Below are positions 35,931-40,516 of a stretch of 40,516 bases of DNA, one piece after another. This DNA is from Phoronis australis (taxonomy: Eukaryota; Phoronida; Phoronidae). Every line of letters starts with the position of its first letter. Position 1 is the stretch's first letter. Position numbers and translations under genes: made by a program. The stretch lies in NCBI GenBank assembly GCA_002633005.1, contig NMRA01000149.1, forward strand, positions 387,870 through 428,385, in the 5' to 3' direction. The notes beneath the pieces are model-generated. The model was not told the origin of the DNA. It ran no database searches and saw nothing but the letters and a program-made list of their open reading frames with translations.

Positions 35931-35950
35931 CAGAAAGCCGTCGACAACAA

Positions 35951-35981
<31 letters not shown>

Positions 35982-36170
35982 AAGGCCCCGGCAGCAATCA
36001 GAAAATGCGTCCGAAGAGCGAGGACGTCTCACGGTTTAATGGTTCCAAGGACGGCCCCAGTCCCATGAGGGAATACCCTCCTGGTGGATATCCCCGTGGA
36101 CCTGGCCCCGTTGAGAAAGCACGACCTTTGAACCAGGGTCCTGATAGTAGGTCTTCGCCAGCTCTTCATA
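35931..36170 (+). CDS. AFDN: Afadin exon: poly-Gln and Pro/Gly-rich post-PDZ linker
   Basis: The exon is 240 bp, phase 1 to phase 1, with acceptor TTCCAAACAG and donor GTAAGT. It encodes AESRR, a run of 13 Gln (35945-35983, mixed CAG and CAA), GPGSNQK, MRPKSEDVSRFNGSKDGPSP, a Gly/Pro-rich stretch and DSRSSPALH. The pieces KPRPKSEG and DHRSSPNVAN of remembered human afadin align with MRPKSED and DSRSSPALH, so the exon is homologous linker with a local Gln expansion. Reading through the donor gives only SKYFTW before a stop at 36188-36190, so intron retention would truncate the protein here. The acceptor is CAGCAG, so two start positions three bases apart are possible. Confidence 0.93.
35945..35983 (+). 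repeat. CAG/CAA repeat coding 13 glutamines
   Basis: Thirteen consecutive Gln codons lie 14 bases inside the exon. The central six are uninterrupted CAG; the flanks are CAA-rich. The interruptions normally stabilise such tracts. The track sits 20-25 residues after the PDZ, in a disordered linker. Confidence 0.97.
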
Positions 36171-36419
36171 GTAAGTACTTCACCTGGTGACGTTCGTCAT
36201 CGTAATCATCACAGTCATCCTCGCCCGTCATCACGCTGGAGGTGGGGCTGAGTGACTGAAAAGACGGGCTCTTTTGGGTAGACTGTAGTTTTTGCCCGAG
36301 TTTTTAGCCTGCATGTCATCATTAACCTGTTTGTTCACCTCACTCAGTCCCACTTCACAAGTCACACACGTTCCTCCTGTCCTCTATTTGTTCATCCTTG
36401 CGTTTCTGTTTTTGTGTAG

Positions 36420-39400
36420 ACCTGCGTGTACTCAAAGCCAGACAGGTCAATCGTCAGCGTAGCAACGATTGCGGTCACAGCATGCGAGATCTGAGGAGTG
36501 ATGGTTCAGAGTACTCGGACAGTTCCTCGCTAGATAGTTGGCCACTGAGACAGCGCAGTGTTAGTTTGAAAAACATGGACGAGTTAGAACGCAGTGCAGA
36601 ATTTGATTCACGTCCTTCACGTGCGTTGGGACGAAAGAAAAGTCTGCACGATATGGTGTTGGAGGCTGAGGATCGAGATCTCACAGCTCGGATTGACAAT
36701 GACATTATCTCTGGTAGGTTCAAATCACCAACTCCTCTTCAGAGAAAACCGTCAACCCCAAGTGACCTCCGACCTCACTTACAAAATGCCAGTGTCAAGG
36801 ACATAATTGTCGATGCGGAGGAAAGAGATTTGAGAGCTGAGCGGGAAGTTGTCCAGCTTTATTTGAAAAGTTGTGAACTAGCAGACAAGTCACCGAATTC
36901 TCAATCAAAAAACCCAAATGGCATCGAAATTTTGAAGAAGAACGGCGATAGGGTCTTACCTGCCCTGTCTCGTAGTTTGAGCCTTAAGGAGGTGGTGAAG
37001 GAGGCAGAAGAGAGAGACGCAAGAGCGCGTTCAGCAGGAGAGAGCACTGCCACGCTTCCCCGTGACTTGAGCAGAGTGCACGAACGTAAGCAGAGTGTTA
37101 AGGACCTGGTTGTTCAGGGTGAAATACGGGACTACAAGGCTGAAGAGGAGGATAGCGTTGTACAACCGAGACACAACAGCATTGGTTCCATTTCTGAGTT
37201 TTCCAGTGTCTTTGCCAAACCCTTTCAGCCAAACGCTGACATCCATCAAGCAGAACTTACATCTGTTGAGGTCTACGATGGTGACAGAGGCTATGAGATC
37301 GTCCATGATGTATCAACTGGTATGGAAAGGAAGCGCAGCTTGCAGGACATGGTTATGGACGCAGAGGACCACCACAACATAGTCAAAATTGATGCGGAGA
37401 TGGTCAATCGTAAGATTAACATGGGCCGTCGTAAGTCTAGTCTGCAGGACCTATTGAAGGATATTGAGACTGACCCGAGCTTCAGTCCAAAGAAGTCAGG
37501 TGACTGCAAGAACTACCAAGTAGTCTATGCTGAACCATTCGTAGAAAGAAAGTCAAGTAATCGCAACCTGGCCAGGCTGCTAGACACTCCGTATGAGGAC
37601 GTCAACAATAACCAAGAAAAGGACGAGATCCAAAAAGCAGACGATGTCCACATGGACATCAGCTCAAATAACCTTGGGACTGTAGGTGAAGTAGAAGATG
37701 GCCTAGTTTCTGATGCACCACTCAAACATCCGCAAACATTTGACTTACAAGCATCCCCAGGTTCCCATTATAATGAACTAAACCTTCACGTTGATGACTT
37801 CCGGGATGCAGCGGAAGCAGAGGACACTAAGTGTAAGTTTGCTCTTTCACATGACAGACGATCAAGTGATAGAAATAACGTTGACCAACAGTTAGTGAAT
37901 CCTCACATAAAAAGTGTCTCTGCAGATGAGGACAAACCATCTGCTCACATATCAATTTTACAAAATTTGTATATTGCATCTCCCGACCCTTCAGAAAGTT
38001 CTAGAAACACCAGCACTGTTAATCAACTGGGGTCCTTTGCTAATTCAAGATGTACAACCGAAAATATTTTTGTTCCACTCTCTAATGCTTCCAAGTCGGC
38101 TTTAAATACTTCACTTGAAAATGATAATGTCAACCTTGATGGCCAAGCAGAGGCTAAAAAAACAGAGGAAAAGCCTGAGGTGGCTGATGGTACAGATTTT
38201 TCAATGTCTGCGTTTGGCGATGACGATGACGGTGTCTTTGACGTCAGTGGTGAAGCTGACTTAAGACTGTACAGGAAATATCTAGAAAGGTCTGATGATG
38301 ATGTTGGTGATTCCAGCTCTGATCTGGGACTGACCTTCAAGGATCCGGAGAAAAGTGGCGATTCCACGGAGATTTGGATTTCGGATGAGATGAAACAGCT
38401 GCGCCAAATCGTGAAGCGCAAGCGTAGCATTGGTGACTTGATCACAGAGACTGAGCTCAGACCTATGTCAACTCTGAGTAGCAGCATGTCCGATGTTCCT
38501 AAAATAGACCAGAAACGTCTACAGCAGAGGAAAGCCAGTGTCAGAGATATTGTCCAAAGCACTGAAAGGCAGGCATCTCGACCCTCCAGCAGTCTGTCTA
38601 AAACATCAGATGTCTCTTCATTTTCGGCAGTTGTAGACCGTGACATAGGACCTATGGTCCAGCGTAGAAGCAGTGTGAGAGACTTGACGAATACATATGA
38701 ATCTGGTGAGCTAGAGACTAAGATTGACAAGAAAGACTCCAAACAGTCTGTAGACATGGCTCATAGCTCTGGTCGTCGATACAGCATCCCAAGTTATGTG
38801 AGCGAGAAGACTAGTTTGAGAGAACTTGTCTACTATGCAGATTATCATGGCTTCCATGACGACCATAATGAAAAGTCCAAAATTCGTGGCTCCTCAGTCT
38901 CTTCGCACCGTCGTGAAATTGCACGGCTCTCCCGGAGCAGAAGTGTCACTTCTCAAATTGGCACCGACAACTCGACTTTGCGTGACCTTGTCCATGAGGT
39001 TGACAAGTATGGAAAGCCAAAGACGAAGGGAAGAAAGCTGTCCCTGTCAAAAACCACGCCTGAACTTCGTGAACTTCGTCGACTGAAGTCGCTGAGTTCT
39101 ATCACGTGTGCAAATGAGGAGTGTGATTTGCGTGAACTCATCAACCAAGTTGACGCTGAAGGTAGTGAGACGTTTTCCACGACATCACAAACAACTGCTG
39201 AGCAACGAGAACTGCGACATCTGTGGTCAACCAGTTCAATTAGCTGTAGCAATGATCTGGGTGATCTGAAAGAACTCATACGGGACTTGGATAATGAGAA
39301 AGAAAGCCGGAAACCTGAACGTAAGACATCCTCGCCTATGAAGACCTTGGAGCGTGTAGAGATTGATCAGCTACGTAAAATGAGTTTGGTCACGAGTGAG

Positions 39401-39929
39401 GATGTGGCTGGTGATCATGTTAATCTGCGAGAACTTGTCTGGGATGTGGACGATGACGAGGTCAATAAACCAAAAAAGGAACGTGGTCTCTCAGCCTGTC
39501 AAGTTTCACCAGAGAGGGCGCAGCTGCGGCGTTTGCGCAAAATGAGTCTTGTTAATGAACCTGAAAAGACAAGGATCTTTGAGGAGGGGGATGGTGACAG
39601 CACTAAGCAAATGCAAAGGAATTCCCTTTCTAAAGAGAAACTTGAAATTGAAAGACTGAGAAAAATGAGTTTGGTAGCTGGTCAGACACAGTGGGATGAA
39701 AAGGAGGAGAATTTAGCGCCTGCTTGCCAGCAGGAAAGTGTAGTCTGTAATAAGCCACTGCAAGACAATGTTCTTTCTGTGTCTCACTTGTCCACTGAAC
39801 CTTGTGTTAGTGAGAGTATAGAGAGAACAATAGCAGACAGTGGTCTGGATGTGTCTGAGCCATTACCCAAACACACAGAAGATAGTGCTGATCCCTGGCC
39901 GGCAAACAACCTGTCATCTTTGTCAAACA
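36420..39929 (+). CDS. AFDN: Giant phase 1/1 cassette exon, about 1,170 codons, with novel RKxSLxDLV-type repeats
   Basis: This 3,510-bp exon runs from acceptor TTTTTGTGTAG to donor CAAACA|GTAAGT, is open throughout, and is phase-symmetric. It starts LRVLKARQVNRQRSNDCGHS and has no domain I recognise. The N-terminal third (36548-37600) and C-terminal third (38413-39715) are filled with degenerate copies of a motif like RKRSLQDMVMDAED or RKQSVKDLVV. The middle (about 37600-38400) lacks the motif and is acidic, Ser/Asn-rich, with GDDDDGVFDVSGEAD near 38218. It has about 18 basic-x-x-Ser sites, ending with three RKMSLV copies. Skipping the exon joins SSPALH to NQQERVED, which resembles human SSPNVANQPPSP. 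Hence the exon appears inserted at a conserved point. Read-through past the donor adds only SKWFCGYTA and stops at 39956-39958. The open frame also continues upstream to an ATG at 36398, but that lies in the acceptor tract and is unlikely to be used. Confidence 0.92.
36548..37600 (+). repeat. N-terminal block of dispersed RKxSLxDLVxxAE motifs (about 8 copies)
   Basis: Approximate copies within the giant exon are: RQRSVSLKNMDELERSAE at 36548, RKKSLHDMVLEAEDRD at 36632, ASVKDIIVDAEERDLRAE at 36787, RSLSLKEVVKEAEERDARAR at 36971, RKQSVKDLVVQGEIRDYKAE at 37087, RKRSLQDMVMDAEDHH at 37328, RRKSSLQDLLKDIETD at 37428 and a weak one, RKSSNRNLARLLD, at 37547. The shared core is basic-basic-x-Ser, a hydrophobic residue, a basic or Gln residue, Asp/Glu, two hydrophobics, two variable, Ala, Glu. 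It reads as a basic phospho-acceptor segment followed by an acidic amphipathic helix. Copies are separated by 10-80 non-repetitive residues. Confidence 0.88.
38413..38860 (+). repeat. Second block of dispersed RKxSLxDLV motifs (4 copies)
   Basis: The motif returns after the acidic middle of the exon: RKRSIGDLITETEL at 38416, RKASVRDIVQSTER at 38528, RRSSVRDLTNTYES at 38662, and KTSLRELVYYADYHG at 38808. In the last copy the basic pair is reduced and the acidic helix end replaced by YADYHGFHDD, making it transitional to the compound repeats that follow. Confidence 0.86.
38909..39715 (+). repeat. Six tandem compound repeats (LRRLRKMSLV + LRELVxxVD), about 26-54 residues each
   Basis: Units start at about 38909, 39062, 39200, 39350, 39512 and 39635. 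Each begins with an element like ELRELRRLKSLSS, EIDQLRKMSLVTS, AQLRRLRKMSLVNE or EIERLRKMSLVAG. The first four continue after 5-9 residues with STLRDLVHEVDKYG, CDLRELINQVDAEG, GDLKELIRDLDNEK or VNLRELVWDVDDDE. These second elements are the Ser-poor form of the motif found earlier in the exon. The last two units lose the second element. In the five complete units, lengths are 51, 46, 50, 54 and 41 residues; the sixth fades out. DNA identity between units is visibly low, so the repeat is old and kept at protein level. Confidence 0.88.
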
Positions 39930-40454
39930 GTAAGTGGTTCTGTGGCTACACTGCTTAGTGAGAATGTCTGTCTGTCCATTTTTTCAGAGAGAAACTAAGA
40001 TACACTGATATAAGTAAGAATTGTTAATCTTCCTTTAACGCCATCTGTTGGTCACATCATGCGACCTCTTGTTAAATCTGTAAAGGTCTTTGTCTTGACT
40101 GGGGCTTTCTGGTTATTGTGCAGAAACTCTAGTTCACTGAGCTATCGGAACCAGCGATCGATTACCTTAATCCAAACAGGTTTAATAGGAGGCATAAAAG
40201 GTACACCGAGTTATTTCATTTACCCCATACATGGTATAAAACATTGATTAAGGGTATTTATTGAAAGCAATTTTCGAGAAGTTGTTCTTGATTCTACTAT
40301 TAAAGGTCACTCCTTCACCATTTCAAATCACTGTTTTGTGTTGATCTATTATTAAGTAAGGGTGCTACTGCACAATTCCCTCTAATGTTTTTATCGTTAT
40401 TTTACCACTTGTGAACTGGGCTGGTCAGTACTGATTATCCCATGACTTTTTCAG
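39930..40454 (+). other. Intron downstream of the 3.5-kb exon
   Basis: GTAAGT donor, TTTTTCAG acceptor. If retained, the giant exon frame ends at TAG 39956-39958. Nothing else noted. Confidence 0.88.
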
Positions 40455-40516
40455 ATCAACAAGAACGAGTGGAAGACCGTGAAGGCGGCTTCCCCACCCA
40501 CTACAATCGACACCCC
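40455..40516 (+). CDS. AFDN: Afadin exon, 5' part only: post-PDZ linker
   Basis: After acceptor ACTTTTTCAG, two bases complete an Asn codon and 20 codons follow: QQERVEDREGGFPTHYNRHP. The frame is open to the window edge. Asn-Gln at its start matches the Asn-Gln of human SSPNVANQPPSP if the giant exon is skipped. The exon continues outside the window. Assignment rests on splice signal, phase and position, as the sequence itself is low-similarity linker. Confidence 0.8.
   Translation, partial: MNKNEWKTVKAASPPTTIDT

Larger units (their letters stand above)
191..40516 (+). other. AFDN: Afadin gene, partial (DIL end to post-PDZ linker), both ends outside window
   Basis: This span is one spliced gene of eleven coding segments. 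Afadin links nectins at adherens junctions to F-actin and to Ras/Rap1 signalling; family order is RA-RA-FHA-DIL-PDZ-Pro-rich/actin-binding tail. The window shows the last part of DIL, the conserved post-DIL block, the whole PDZ and the start of the tail; RA, FHA and the C-terminal F-actin-binding region lie outside. Phases agree at every junction (0,1,0,0,0,0,2,1,1,1) and the total of 6,219 nt is exactly 2,073 codons. The seven segments from DIL end to PDZ end match remembered human afadin closely, with nearly identical stretches such as KLNSLQLRALLE, DLQLPFLLPEDGYS, MGLSIVAAK and AKQGAIYHGLATLL. Two segments (1,569 and 3,510 bp) have no counterpart I know. Splice sites were placed by consensus and frame, not by transcript data. 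Confidence 0.93.

Noticed and set aside
35779-35997. Minus-strand frame with poly-Cys
   Set aside because: Reverse reading of the CAG/CAA glutamine tract.
36398-36419. ATG upstream of the 3.5-kb exon as a gene start
   Set aside because: It falls inside the pyrimidine-rich acceptor tract; splicing in phase from the poly-Gln exon explains the frame better.
38023-38757. Minus-strand open frame of 244 codons
   Set aside because: Lies wholly opposite the giant afadin exon; Ser/Leu-rich composition is what the reverse of Ser/Asp/Arg codons gives. No start context or splice evidence.

Overview
This is a eukaryotic (metazoan) genomic window covering the 3' two-thirds of one plus-strand gene: the adherens-junction scaffold afadin (AFDN in vertebrates, canoe in flies). 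Introns are GT-AG, non-coding DNA is about 85% of the window, and tandem repeats and fold-back repeats are common. The protein is closer to what I remember of vertebrate afadin than I would expect from a fast-evolving lineage. I recognised no vertebrate SINE or LINE, so a slowly evolving invertebrate is my best guess. I cannot name the species. I saw no bacterial or viral gene, no RNA gene, and no convincing second protein-coding gene on either strand.

Layout: an incomplete intron (1-190) is followed by the end of the DIL domain (exon 191-352), the conserved post-DIL segment (1300-1480 and 2212-2297), and a proline-rich linker plus the first two PDZ strands (9321-9467). A roughly 20-kb gap inside the PDZ coding region holds a 1,569-bp cassette exon (18918-20486). 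The rest of the PDZ is on 29805-29870, 33005-33078 and 33859-33980. A poly-Gln linker exon (35931-36170) follows, then a 3,510-bp exon (36420-39929), then the start of another exon (40455-40516) that runs off the window. All junction phases agree: the eleven coding segments total 6,219 nt, or 2,073 codons, with no internal stop. Without the two giant exons the segments total 1,140 nt (380 codons), and the result aligns through DIL, PDZ and linker to human afadin as I remember it.

The most interesting content is the two giant, phase-symmetric exons (phase 0/0 and phase 1/1). Each could be included or skipped without a frameshift. Both are predicted disordered and rich in basophilic-kinase-like RxxS sites. 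The larger one carries at least 14 degenerate copies of a short motif, roughly [R/K]-[R/K]-x-S-[L/V]-[K/R/Q]-[D/E]-[L/M]-[V/I]-x-x-[A/V]-[E/D], and ends in six tandem 26-54-residue compound repeats. I do not recognise this from any described afadin. The smaller giant exon would insert 523 residues between PDZ strands 2 and 3, right after the carboxylate-binding loop, or serve as an alternative first coding exon. Together they suggest isoforms that keep the junctional core and add large, probably phospho-regulated, disordered modules.

The introns contain several fold-back (MITE-like) elements, minisatellites with 12-, 28-, 35- and 44-bp units, a mobile-element-like patch with repeated YY1-like and ETS-like motifs and a perfect 12-bp-arm hairpin, and a diverged satellite of about 130-bp units upstream of the poly-Gln exon.
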